14,353 nucleotides of DNA from Alphaproteobacteria bacterium (GTDB lineage: Bacteria > Pseudomonadota > Alphaproteobacteria > Caulobacterales > Maricaulaceae): NCBI GenBank assembly GCA_030428405.1, contig JAUIEH010000022.1:1-14353 (forward strand). The letters run 5' to 3'. A program made the translations under genes and the position numbers. Of the stretch, positions 1-7,173 are shown one piece after another; positions within the stretch are counted from its first letter, which is position 1, and every line of letters begins with the position of its first letter. The notes below the pieces were generated by a model. That model had not been told where the DNA came from. It saw only the letters and a list, made by a program, of their open reading frames with translations, and made no database searches.

Positions 1-173
1 GCGCCAGCTGCGGACTAAGCTCCTGTTATAAAAATGCAAAATTTCCGCCAGTGTCGCACGACAATCTGTGTTGCAGTGCAGCAACAACGCGCAAACCGCC
101 GAATCGGCGGCGATCAGACGCAGGGTCTCAACCGCGCAAACGCGCGAAACGCCCAAAAAAACAGTGAGAAAAG
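1..173. other. Non-coding stretch at left edge
   Basis: No open reading frame with a plausible start, ribosome binding site or recognisable product was found on either strand. The stretch contains a near-perfect GC-rich palindrome at 96-110 (CCGCCG, AAT, CGGCGG), which is not followed by a T-run on either strand. It also contains a seven-base A-run at 155-161. On the minus strand this is a T-run 13 nt past the tRNA CCA end, and it could help end tRNA transcription, although no stable hairpin precedes it. Upstream context lies outside the window. Confidence 0.5.
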
Positions 174-250
174 TGGTACCGCCTCCCCGGATCGAACGGG
201 GGACCTCTAGATCCACAATCTAGCGCTCTAACCTACTGAGCTAAGGCGGC
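174..250 (-). tRNA. tRNA-His (anticodon GTG), CCA encoded, no G-1
   Basis: The minus strand folds as a complete 77-nt cloverleaf. It has an acceptor stem GCCGCCT/AGGCGGT, D-stem GCTC/GAGC, anticodon stem CTAGA/TCTAG with loop TTGTGGA, variable loop AGGTC, T-stem CCCCG/CGGGG with loop TTCGATC, and a genomically encoded CCA. The anticodon GTG (214-216) reads histidine codons, and G37 follows it as usual for tRNA-His. The discriminator base is A73 rather than C73, the first pair is G1·U72, and the encoded base before position 1 is A. The universal extra G-1 is therefore not supplied by the gene. This form is known from a clade of alphaproteobacteria whose histidyl-tRNA synthetase changed its recognition rules, and it is a useful taxonomic marker here. 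Confidence 0.97.
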
Positions 251-265
251 TCCGAAGAGCGCGGG

Positions 266-294
266 AAGCTACTCTCGCGCGCTGCGGCTTTCAA
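266..294 (-). promoter_or_regulatory. Candidate sigma-70-type promoter of tRNA-His
   Basis: On the minus strand, TTGAAA (289-294, five of six matches to TTGACA) is followed after exactly 17 nt by TAGCTT (266-271, three of six matches to TATAAT). The -10 box ends 15 nt before tRNA position 1, which would leave a short leader of about eight nucleotides, a normal arrangement for a tRNA gene. The -35 box is good and the -10 box is weak, so the call rests mainly on spacing and position. Confidence 0.4.
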
Positions 295-431
295 GCGGTG
301 TGCGGCCTTGGCGCAGGGCCGGCGATCCCTATTTGGTTAGCCAAGGCGCAGACGTCGCGATAGCGTCGCCCTGAAACCGCCATGCCGGGCGCTATTGTCG
401 TCCGCCTCAACAGAAATGGATCGCATCCCCC

Positions 432-2519
432 ATGCGCAAGCTTCTGATCGGCCTCATCGTCATCGTCGCCATCGTCATCGGCGCGGCGCTGATCGTCCCG
501 CAATTCATCCCTGAATCCGTCTATCGCGAGCAAATCGAAGCCAATGCCGAGCGCACGCTCGGCCGCGACGTCACTCTTGGCGGTCCGGTTTCAATCGCCT
601 TGTTCCCGCGCATTCAGGCGCGCGCCGAGACCGTCTCGATCGCGAACGGCGAAAATTTCGACAACGGCGCGCTCGCCGAAGTCAGCGAATTGCGCGCGGG
701 TCTGGCGCTGTTGCCGCTCTTGTCGCGACGTGTCGAGATTTCCGAGTTCGTGCTGGTTAATCCGACGATCACGCTTGTCGCCCATCGCGACGGCACGAAT
801 AACTGGACCTTCGGCGAAGCCAGCGGAACGCGCGCGCCGACGCCGTCCGAGGAATTTCGTCGCGCACCCGGCGCGCTGCCCGTGGCGGAGCTCTCGCTCG
901 GCGACGTCCGCATAGAGAACGGCTCGATTTCGTACACGGACGAGGCCGCGGGCGCGTCGCATAGCCTCGAACAGGTCAATGCTTCCATCAGCCTGCCCGC
1001 GCTGGATCAGGAACTCAGCGTCGACGGCGATGCAGTCGTTGACGGCCAGCCATTGTCCGTGGACGTCCGCCTCAACAGTCTGCGCACGCTGCTCGAGGGC
1101 GGCGAAGCAACGCTGCGCGCCAATTTCGAAAGCGAACTCGCCGCGCTTGAAGCCGACGGCGCGGTGCCGGCCGGCGAGGACTTCGCGTTCGAGGGCGAGC
1201 TCTCGGCTTCCGTTCCATCCATCCGGGCGCTGGCGGCCGCGTTCGGCAACGCCATGCCTGACGGCGAAACGATGGAGAACGCGTCCATCCGCGGCGAAGT
1301 CAGCGCCAACCAGGGCGCGTTCGCATTCGAGAACGCCCGCATCACGCTCGACGACATTGAGGCGCAGGGCCGCTTCGGCGCCGACATTTCGGGCGAACGT
1401 CCGCGCATCACAGGCGAGCTGACGACCGCGAGCCTCGATCTCAACCCCTATCTGCCGGAACAAGAAGGCGGCGGTGCGGGCGGCGGCGGCGGCGTTCCTC
1501 CGTGGAGCGAGGAAGCAATCGACTTTGCGCCTTTGCGTATCGCCGACGCCGACATCACGGTGCGCGCCGAAACGCTGCAGTTTCGCGATGTGACGCTGAC
1601 AAACGCCAATCTGCACCTCGTCTTGGACAATGCCCGCTTGCAAGCGACTATCGCCGAGCTTGGCGCGTTTGACGGCACGGGCTCGCTCGACGTCGTGGTC
1701 AATGCGCGCAGCTCCACGCCGAGCTTTGAAATCGAAGGCGCGCTCGAAAACATCGAGTCGCTGGAGCTGCTCACCAGCGTAGCGCAATTCGACCGCGTCG
1801 AAGGCCGCGGCACGACGCGTTTCGACCTGCGCGCCGCCGGCGCTTCGCAGGCCGCCATCATGCGCAGCCTTGCCGGCACGGGCTCGTTCACCTTCCGCGA
1901 CGGCGCCCTGCGCGGCGTCGATCTCGGCCGCATCGCACGCGGCGCGCGCGACTTGTTGTCGGGCGGCGTCGGCGGTCTCAGCTCGGCGCTGAATTCGCGC
2001 GAAGACACGGACTTCTCCGAGCTTACCGCGACGTTCAACGTCGCCAATGGCGTGGCCACCACGAACGACATGCGCATGTTGAGCCCGCTTCTGCGGGTGA
2101 CGGGCGCGGGCGATCTCGACATTGGCGGTCAGAGCGTCGACTTCGTGCTGACGCCGGCTCTAGTGGCCTCGGCTGAAGGTCAGGGCGGCGCATCCGATCT
2201 TTCCGGCGTCGAAGTGCCGGTCATCATCCAGGGCCCGTGGAATTCGGTTTCGCCGCGCATTGATACGCAAGCCGCGCTGAGCTCGATCGGATCGATCCGG
2301 ATCGGCGGCGAGGAAGGAAACTCCGTGGGCGAAGATGTCGGCCGCCTGGTCGATGAGAATATCGGCGGCGACGCAGGCGACGCCGTCCGCAATTTTCTCG
2401 GCGTTCCGTCCAATGATGAAGAGGCCGACGGCGAATCCGGCGAGGAAGCGGCGGCGGAAGAAGAGGTCGACCCGCTGCAGCGCGCGCTTGGCGGCATTCT
2501 CGGCCGCGACGACGATTAA
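432..2519 (+). CDS. AsmA-family envelope protein
   Basis: The 695-residue protein belongs to the AsmA family of inner-membrane-anchored, largely periplasmic proteins related to bridge-like lipid-transfer proteins, which affect outer-membrane lipid homeostasis. Residues 4-24 form one hydrophobic anchor after MRK. The AsmA N-terminal signature follows (LGRDVTLGG, then SIALFPRI, residues 43-61). Repeating beta-rich segments fill the middle. A glycine-rich linker (about residues 346-354) separates the N-terminal half from the C-terminal AsmA_2-like region, where GTGSFTFRDGALRG and later SPLLRVTGAGDLDIGG are typical. The C-terminus is strongly acidic and ends in a short amphipathic stretch (LQRALGGILG). 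The ATG at 432 is chosen because it gives the anchor at the N-terminus; an ATG at 416 is out of frame. The Shine-Dalgarno is weak. The gene diverges from tRNA-His and appears monocistronic. Family assignment is firm; the particular substrate is not known. Confidence 0.93.
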   Translation: MRKLLIGLIVIVAIVIGAALIVPQFIPESVYREQIEANAERTLGRDVTLGGPVSIALFPRIQARAETVSIANGENFDNGALAEVSELRAGLALLPLLSRRVEISEFVLVNPTITLVAHRDGTNNWTFGEASGTRAPTPSEEFRRAPGALPVAELSLGDVRIENGSISYTDEAAGASHSLEQVNASISLPALDQELSVDGDAVVDGQPLSVDVRLNSLRTLLEGGEATLRANFESELAALEADGAVPAGEDFAFEGELSASVPSIRALAAAFGNAMPDGETMENASIRGEVSANQGAFAFENARITLDDIEAQGRFGADISGERPRITGELTTASLDLNPYLPEQEGGGAGGGGGVPPWSEEAIDFAPLRIADADITVRAETLQFRDVTLTNANLHLVLDNARLQATIAELGAFDGTGSLDVVVNARSSTPSFEIEGALENIESLELLTSVAQFDRVEGRGTTRFDLRAAGASQAAIMRSLAGTGSFTFRDGALRGVDLGRIARGARDLLSGGVGGLSSALNSREDTDFSELTATFNVANGVATTNDMRMLSPLLRVTGAGDLDIGGQSVDFVLTPALVASAEGQGGASDLSGVEVPVIIQGPWNSVSPRIDTQAALSSIGSIRIGGEEGNSVGEDVGRLVDENIGGDAGDAVRNFLGVPSNDEEADGESGEEAAAEEEVDPLQRALGGILGRDDD

Positions 2520-2529
2520 GACGCACAAA

Positions 2530-2568
2530 GCTGCCGGTCGGGAAGGCGCGCCCTACTCGACCGGCAGC
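2530..2568. terminator. Perfect 11-bp inverted repeat, candidate bidirectional terminator
   Basis: GCTGCCGGTCG (2530-2540) and its exact reverse complement CGACCGGCAGC (2558-2568) flank a 17-nt loop at the convergent 3' ends of the AsmA gene and the DUF5694 gene. The right arm lies inside the last codons of the minus-strand gene and its stop codon lies in the loop. There is no real T-run on either side (only TTT on the minus side), so it is not a textbook intrinsic terminator. Chance occurrence of so long a perfect stem exactly in a 33-bp convergent gap is unlikely. Confidence 0.5.
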
Positions 2569-3416
2569 CAGTCGCGCACGTCCACACGCTCGAGATAAGG
2601 CGAATCCTCGATAAAGCGCTGCATGGTCGGGACATGCCCCTGGCCGATAATGACGAGCACGCGCGCGGTCTCGCCTGCGTCGGCCGCCAGTTGGGCTTCA
2701 CGCAATATGTTCTGGACAATGATGAGATTGCGTCCGTACCAGTCCGCGACCATCAAGGCGCCGGACGGGTCGTCCTCATTCCAGATGCGCATCATGAAGC
2801 GATGATAGAATGCGTGGTTCTGCGCGAGTTGTTCGGGCGCATTGAACCAGCGCAGAAACGAGCCGATCGAGCGGTCTGCGAATTCCTGCGAAATTCCATC
2901 GACCAGCGGCTGACCGAACGCCATCAGCTCCGGCATGATTGCGGCCATGCCGGTATTGGTCTCTGGATCGTAATCGACCTCGATGCCCGGGCCTGCCGCA
3001 TCGATCGGCGCAACGCGGTCGAGGCCGCGCATGGCCGCGATACGAAAGCCCAGCTGCTGCACCTCATTGACGCTCAGTTCGTGTTCGCCGCGGACATAGG
3101 CTTGGTAATCCGACTGCAGGTTTTCGCGGTCGGGGCGTCGCTCAACCGCCACGATGGTCGGCTCCCAGGCCGCCAGCGCCTCGGCCACGGCTTCGATCTC
3201 ACGCTGGCGCCGGGGTGCGAGGACGTCGTCGACTTCAACGGAGAACATGTCGCCCGAGGAGCCAGCGAAATGCGTCATGCCGAGCAGCATGACCTCGGCC
3301 CAGGGCTCTTGCGGCGCTGCTGGAGCGTCCTGTGCGCGCACGCCCGGCGCAAACCATGTCGCAGCGACGGCCGCCCAAATCGTCAAACAGGCGGCGGACA
3401 GGGCGTGTCGTTTCAT
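2553..3416 (-). CDS. Secreted DUF5694 / TraB-GumN-like protein
   Basis: This 287-residue protein matches the DUF5694 family, a distant relative of the TraB/GumN/TIKI fold. Its enzymatic activity is not established. Residues 1-28 are a Sec signal peptide with probable cleavage after VRA, so the product should be periplasmic. The mature part begins with the family pattern EVMLLGMTHF, followed by DVLAPRRQREIE and AVERRPD. It ends with VLVIIGQGHVPTMQRF and a DVRDWL tail. The two GxxH motifs (G46-H49 and G258-H261) and the glutamate at 92 are the positions that TIKI-like metal-dependent hydrolases use. The ATG at 3416 is preferred over the upstream ATG at 3461 because GGAG (3423-3426) sits six bases before it and the signal peptide then starts with MKR. 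It diverges from the GGT-family gene across 109 bp. Family membership is confident; catalysis is inferred. Confidence 0.85.
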   Translation of the reverse strand: MKRHALSAACLTIWAAVAATWFAPGVRAQDAPAAPQEPWAEVMLLGMTHFAGSSGDMFSVEVDDVLAPRRQREIEAVAEALAAWEPTIVAVERRPDRENLQSDYQAYVRGEHELSVNEVQQLGFRIAAMRGLDRVAPIDAAGPGIEVDYDPETNTGMAAIMPELMAFGQPLVDGISQEFADRSIGSFLRWFNAPEQLAQNHAFYHRFMMRIWNEDDPSGALMVADWYGRNLIIVQNILREAQLAADAGETARVLVIIGQGHVPTMQRFIEDSPYLERVDVRDWLPVE

Positions 3417-3525
3417 GACGCTCTCCACAATTGGCGTTCCAACGCTAAAGATGCGGCTCACCGCGCCAATGGATGCGCAGTTTGAGCAATGGACGCCGCG
3501 CGCCAGCTATGGTGACATTCCGCTT

Positions 3526-5289
3526 ATGAAACGACCCCTCGCAGCTGCAACCGCCCTCGCCCTCTTGACCACGCAACCTGGCGCCGCCTTCACCGGACCC
3601 GAAAATCCTCAGCCCGGCGACCGGGTGATGGGGGACTGGTTTGCGTCGCGCTCGCCCGTCATCGCGCAGCACGGCATGGCGGCGACAGCGCACCCTCTCG
3701 CCACGCAGATCGCGGTCGACATTTTGCGCCAGGGCGGCTCCGCGGTGGACGCAGCGATTGCGGCGAACGCAGCGCTCGGCCTTATGGAGCCGACGGGTAA
3801 TGGCGTCGGCGGCGACCTCTTCGCTCTGGTCTATGATCCTGAGACCGGCGAGGTGCACGGTCTCAACGCTTCCGGGCGCTCGCCGCAGGGCCTGAGCTAT
3901 GAGCAATTGCGCGAAGAGCTTGGCGAACGCGAGACCATCCCGCCCTTCGGCGCCCTTCCCGTCTCGACGCCCGGCGCGGTCTCGGGCTGGTTTGCGCTGC
4001 ATGAACGCTTCGGTGTTTTGCCGATGAGCGACATTCTCTCGCCCGCCATTTCGTATGCGGAGGAAGGCTTCCCCGTCACCCAGGTGATTTCCTATTACTG
4101 GGAAGCCAACCGTTCGCGCCTCGAGGAGGCGCACGAAGACGGCATGCTCGAGGAAATCGAGAATGCGCGCGCGACCTATTGGCCCGAGGGCGCAGCGCCC
4201 GGCCATGGCGATATCTTCCGCAATCCCGATTTAGCGAACACCTATCGCGCTATCGCGGAAGGCGGCGCGGAAGCCTTCTACGAAGGCGACATCGCGCGCA
4301 CGATCGACGCCTATATGCAGCGCATCGGCGGCTATCTGCGCTATGAGGACCTGGCCGCTCATGAAGCGGAATGGGTGGCCCCCGCGAGCGTCAATTATCG
4401 CGGCTATGACGTCTGGGAGCTGCCGCCCAACACGCAAGGCGTGGCCGCGCTGCAGATGCTGCAGATCCTTGAGGAGTACGACCTCGCCGCGATGGGCTAT
4501 GGCTCCGCCGACAGCCTGCATGTGCAGATCGAGGCCAAGCGCCTGTCCTTTGAAGACCGGGCGCGGTTTTACTCCGACCCCTCTTTCAGCCACGCGCCGC
4601 TGGATAGTCTTTTGTCTGAGCAATACGCCGATACGCGCCGCGCGCTCATCTCGATGGACGCGGCCATGACGGAGGTCACTTTCGGCGATCCGCCGGCTCT
4701 GGAAGACGGCGACACGACCTATCTCACCGTTGCGGATTCCAACGGCATGATGGTGTCGCTCATCCAGTCGAATTATCGCGGCATGGGTTCGGGGCTCGTG
4801 CCCGACGGGCTCGGCTTCATGCTGCAGGACCGCGGCGAATTATTCGCCATGGATGAGGGCCATCCGAATGTCTACATGCCCAGCCGACGCCCCTTCCATA
4901 CGATCATCCCCGCCATGGTGACGCGCGACGGCGAGGCCTGGCTCTCCTTCGGCGTCATGGGCGGCGGCATGCAGCCGCAGGGCCATGTTCAAATTCTTGT
5001 CAACATGATCGATTACGGCATGAACGTGCAGGAAGCCGGTGACGCCGCGCGCTGGCGCCATGAGGGAACGAGCGAGCCGACGGGCACGGGCGGAGAAGGC
5101 GTCGGCACGGTCTATGTCGAAAGCGGCGTTTCGCCGGAGGTGCGCGCAGCGCTTGAGGCGCGCGGCCATGTGCTTGAGGACGGAGATGGCGGCTTCGGGG
5201 GCTATCAGGCGATCATGCGCGATCCGGAAACGGGAGTATATTTCGGCGCATCCGAAATGCGTAAGGACGGAGCGGCTCAGGGTTACTGA
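3526..5289 (+). CDS. ggt: Gamma-glutamyltransferase-family Ntn-hydrolase, secreted
   Basis: The protein has 587 residues. It is a GGT-family N-terminal nucleophile hydrolase that should self-cleave into two chains and remove gamma-glutamyl (or related acyl) groups in the periplasm. A signal peptide covers about residues 1-22 (MKRPL, then a hydrophobic core). The large-subunit signature GGSAVDAAIAANAALG is at 70-85, followed by GVGGDLFA, and NASGRSP at 114-120 carries the probable substrate-carboxylate arginine (R118). Autoprocessing should occur before T397 in GDTTYLTVAD. The downstream motifs LQDRGELF (433-440) and MGGGMQPQGHVQ (478-489) differ from the E. coli-type NNQMDDF and SPGGS motifs. 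They resemble the acylase-like or YwrD-like GGT subgroup, so the true substrate may not be glutathione. The start is set at 3526 because it gives the signal peptide; the frame stays open upstream to 3154, but that overlaps the divergent gene. It is probably co-transcribed with the SIMPL gene 33 bp downstream. Confidence 0.9.
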   Translation: MKRPLAAATALALLTTQPGAAFTGPENPQPGDRVMGDWFASRSPVIAQHGMAATAHPLATQIAVDILRQGGSAVDAAIAANAALGLMEPTGNGVGGDLFALVYDPETGEVHGLNASGRSPQGLSYEQLREELGERETIPPFGALPVSTPGAVSGWFALHERFGVLPMSDILSPAISYAEEGFPVTQVISYYWEANRSRLEEAHEDGMLEEIENARATYWPEGAAPGHGDIFRNPDLANTYRAIAEGGAEAFYEGDIARTIDAYMQRIGGYLRYEDLAAHEAEWVAPASVNYRGYDVWELPPNTQGVAALQMLQILEEYDLAAMGYGSADSLHVQIEAKRLSFEDRARFYSDPSFSHAPLDSLLSEQYADTRRALISMDAAMTEVTFGDPPALEDGDTTYLTVADSNGMMVSLIQSNYRGMGSGLVPDGLGFMLQDRGELFAMDEGHPNVYMPSRRPFHTIIPAMVTRDGEAWLSFGVMGGGMQPQGHVQILVNMIDYGMNVQEAGDAARWRHEGTSEPTGTGGEGVGTVYVESGVSPEVRAALEARGHVLEDGDGGFGGYQAIMRDPETGVYFGASEMRKDGAAQGY

Positions 5290-5322
5290 GCACGTGTACT
5301 GATTAAATACTGGGGTGGATGA

Positions 5323-6072
5323 ATGGCGACTTTTAGCCGCTCGGAAGGACCGGGCGTGGCTGCAGGTTTTCTAGGCTCGATCCTGGTTGCGGGCGGCATT
5401 GCGGTCGCAGGCTGGTTCATCGCCGGCGGCATCTCCTACACAGCGCCGCGCGATACGCGCACGGCGAGCTTTATCGGCGCCGCGGAGCGTGAAATCGTTG
5501 CGGATTTCGCCGTCTGGTCATTCGCGTTGACGGCGACGGGAGCGGAACTCGCCGCCACACAGGCGCGGCTCGACGCAAGCTCGGACGCGGCCGTCTCCTT
5601 TCTGCTTTCTCAAGGGCTGGACGAGGCCGAAATCATCATCGGGCCCTTCGTGGCGCGCGACGCACTCGACGATTTGAGCGCGCCGCCCGAGCCAGCGCGC
5701 CGCTATCAGCTGCGCCGTCTCATCACCGTGCGCAGCGCCAATGTCGAGAGCGTTGCGGAAGCCAGTCTGCAGACGGACATATTGGCGCGCGACATCGGCG
5801 TCCTGATCGGTGATGCGGACGGGCCCCACTACACCTTCGGCGAACTCAGCGCCATGCGCGCCGAGCTCGTGCGCGAAGCCTATGAGAACGCGCGCGAGAC
5901 CGCCGACCGGTTCGCCATCGAGAACGATGCGCGCATCGGCGAAATCCAGTCGGCGCAAGCCGGCCGCATTCAGGTCTACGCCAGACAAGCCGCCCCCGGC
6001 GCGGCGGCCAGCAGCCAAATTCTACAACGCGCGCGCCTGGAAACTGAAATCACATACCGGCTGAACGACTGA
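5323..6072 (+). CDS. SIMPL-domain (DUF541/YggE-like) membrane-anchored protein
   Basis: This 249-residue protein has one transmembrane segment near the N-terminus (about residues 14-38) and a SIMPL domain over about residues 48-247, predicted outside the cytoplasm. The opening GAAEREIVADFAVWSF is the hallmark of the family (family form G-x-x-E-R-x-V-x-A-D-x-x-x-W). The central ITVRSANVESVAEAS and the late AYENARETADRFA helix also fit. SIMPL proteins form oligomers; E. coli YggE is linked to oxidative-stress resistance, but no biochemical role is settled. The start is well fixed: GGGGTGGA precedes the ATG at 5323, and the overlapping ATG at 5319 leads to a stop within six codons. With 33 bp to the upstream GGT-family gene and the same strand, the two are likely one transcript. 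It converges on the isoaspartyl peptidase gene. Confidence 0.87.
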   Translation: MATFSRSEGPGVAAGFLGSILVAGGIAVAGWFIAGGISYTAPRDTRTASFIGAAEREIVADFAVWSFALTATGAELAATQARLDASSDAAVSFLLSQGLDEAEIIIGPFVARDALDDLSAPPEPARRYQLRRLITVRSANVESVAEASLQTDILARDIGVLIGDADGPHYTFGELSAMRAELVREAYENARETADRFAIENDARIGEIQSAQAGRIQVYARQAAPGAAASSQILQRARLETEITYRLND

Positions 6073-6133
6073 GCGCGACGCCTACGCACCCGTCTGCGCC
6101 CGGCGCGGCCAATCGCGAACCGAGCGCCGCGCT

Positions 6134-7129
6134 TCAGCCTTCGTCCGCGTAGATCGCGACTTCGAGGTCAGAACCGGACGACACGCGCGCGCGATACATG
6201 CCTTCGGAGTTCATGCTCCAGACCATCGCGCCTGACGCATCGACCGCGATGACGCCGCCATCGCCGCCCATCTCGACGAGTTCCTCGCGCACGACGGCGT
6301 CGGCGGCGGTCTGTAGGTCTTCGCCGAGAAGTTCGACGCGCGCGCAGATCGTGCGCGCAACCGCGGCGCGGATGAAGAACTCGCCATGACCGGTCGCTGA
6401 GACCGCACACGATGCGTCATCGGCATAGGTGCCCGCGCCAATGACGGGACTGTCGCCGACACGGCCATAGAGTTTGGCGGTCATGCCGCCCGTAGACGTC
6501 GCGGCCGCGAGGTGACCCTCGCTATCAAGCGCCACTGCGCCAACCGTGCCGAAGCGATGCAAGGGACGCAGCGCGCCTTCCTGAAGCACGCGCTGCAATT
6601 GCCGCCAGCGCCGCTCCGTATAAAAATATTCCGGCGGCGCTGTCTCTATGCCGACGGATTCCGCGAACGCCTCCGCCCCCTCGCGCGCCATCATGACGTG
6701 CTGAGACTGCTCCATGACCGCGCGCGCCAGCGTGATCGGATTACGAATATTGGTCACGCCGGCGACCGCGCCGGCCGCGCGATTGCGGCCATCCATGATC
6801 GAGGCGTCGAGTTCGTTGTGGCCGTCCGCCGTGAACACGGCGCCGCGGCCGGCGTTGAAGAGATCGTCATCTTCCAGGAGACGCACCGCCGCCTCGACCG
6901 CATCGAGACTTGAGCCGCCTTCGCCAAGAATGGCGCTCGCGGCCTGCGCGGCCGCCGTCATTGAGGCGCGATAGGCGGCGTCATCTTCCGGACTAAGCGA
7001 GCCGCGCTCGATGACGCCGGCGCCGCCATGGATGACGACGGCCCAGTTACCGTCCTGCGCATTCGCGCCGCTCATTCCCGCCGCAAGCGCCATCAGCGCC
7101 AACCCTGCTGCAATCGATCTCAGCATCAT
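6134..7129 (-). CDS. iaaA: Secreted isoaspartyl peptidase / type III L-asparaginase (Ntn-hydrolase)
   Basis: This 331-residue protein is of the plant-type asparaginase family (E. coli IaaA/EcAIII). These enzymes hydrolyse beta-aspartyl dipeptides and L-asparagine after autocleavage into alpha and beta chains. Visible motifs are VVIHGGAG (31-38), GSSLDAVEAAV (72-82), FNAGRG (91-96) and ELDASIMDG (106-114). The cleavage site is G194|T195 in HRFGTVGAVALD, with T195 as nucleophile. The substrate loop is TSTGGMTAKL plus GRVGDSPVIGAG (211-233), with R223 and D226 matching known substrate-binding residues. A Sec signal peptide ends at about A24 (ANA|QD), which places the enzyme in the periplasm, unlike cytoplasmic E. 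coli IaaA. GAGGG-type pairing is provided by GAGGG at 7140-7144, 10 nt before the ATG at 7129; the next codon is also ATG. It is the last gene of the minus-strand run, 44 bp after the lipoprotein gene. Confidence 0.93.
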   Translation of the reverse strand: MMLRSIAAGLALMALAAGMSGANAQDGNWAVVIHGGAGVIERGSLSPEDDAAYRASMTAAAQAASAILGEGGSSLDAVEAAVRLLEDDDLFNAGRGAVFTADGHNELDASIMDGRNRAAGAVAGVTNIRNPITLARAVMEQSQHVMMAREGAEAFAESVGIETAPPEYFYTERRWRQLQRVLQEGALRPLHRFGTVGAVALDSEGHLAAATSTGGMTAKLYGRVGDSPVIGAGTYADDASCAVSATGHGEFFIRAAVARTICARVELLGEDLQTAADAVVREELVEMGGDGGVIAVDASGAMVWSMNSEGMYRARVSSGSDLEVAIYADEG

Positions 7130-7173
7130 AATCGTTCAACCCTCTTGCGTCTTGCGCGGATCATTCGAGCGCG

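Noticed and set aside
305..347. 8-bp inverted repeat GCCTTGGC/GCCAAGGC with a 27-nt loop upstream of the AsmA gene
   Set aside because: Stem length and loop size are within chance expectation, and there is no T-run or conserved regulatory element next to it.
591..1787. 398-codon open frame antisense to the AsmA gene
   Set aside because: It is a shadow of a GC-rich gene with third-position G/C bias. The translation is arginine-rich and low in structure, with no ribosome site or family resemblance, while the sense frame is a clear AsmA protein.
3431..3448. Imperfect 18-bp palindrome in the divergent DUF5694/GGT spacer
   Set aside because: Seven of nine pairs match, which is expected many times by chance in a window this size. 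The position is attractive but the sequence alone does not support an operator.
2634..3485. 283-codon open frame on the plus strand over the DUF5694 gene
   Set aside because: The minus-strand frame has a signal peptide, a Shine-Dalgarno and family motifs; this one has none and has a composition typical of antisense frames.
3154..3525. Upstream extension of the GGT-family frame by 124 codons
   Set aside because: It would overlap the divergent DUF5694 gene and bury the signal peptide at 3526; the extra sequence looks like antisense translation.
6103..6132. 7-bp GC-rich hairpin in the convergent SIMPL/isoaspartyl peptidase gap
   Set aside because: The place is right for a terminator, but the stem is short, the loop is 16 nt and only two T bases follow, so it is not distinguishable from GC-rich background.
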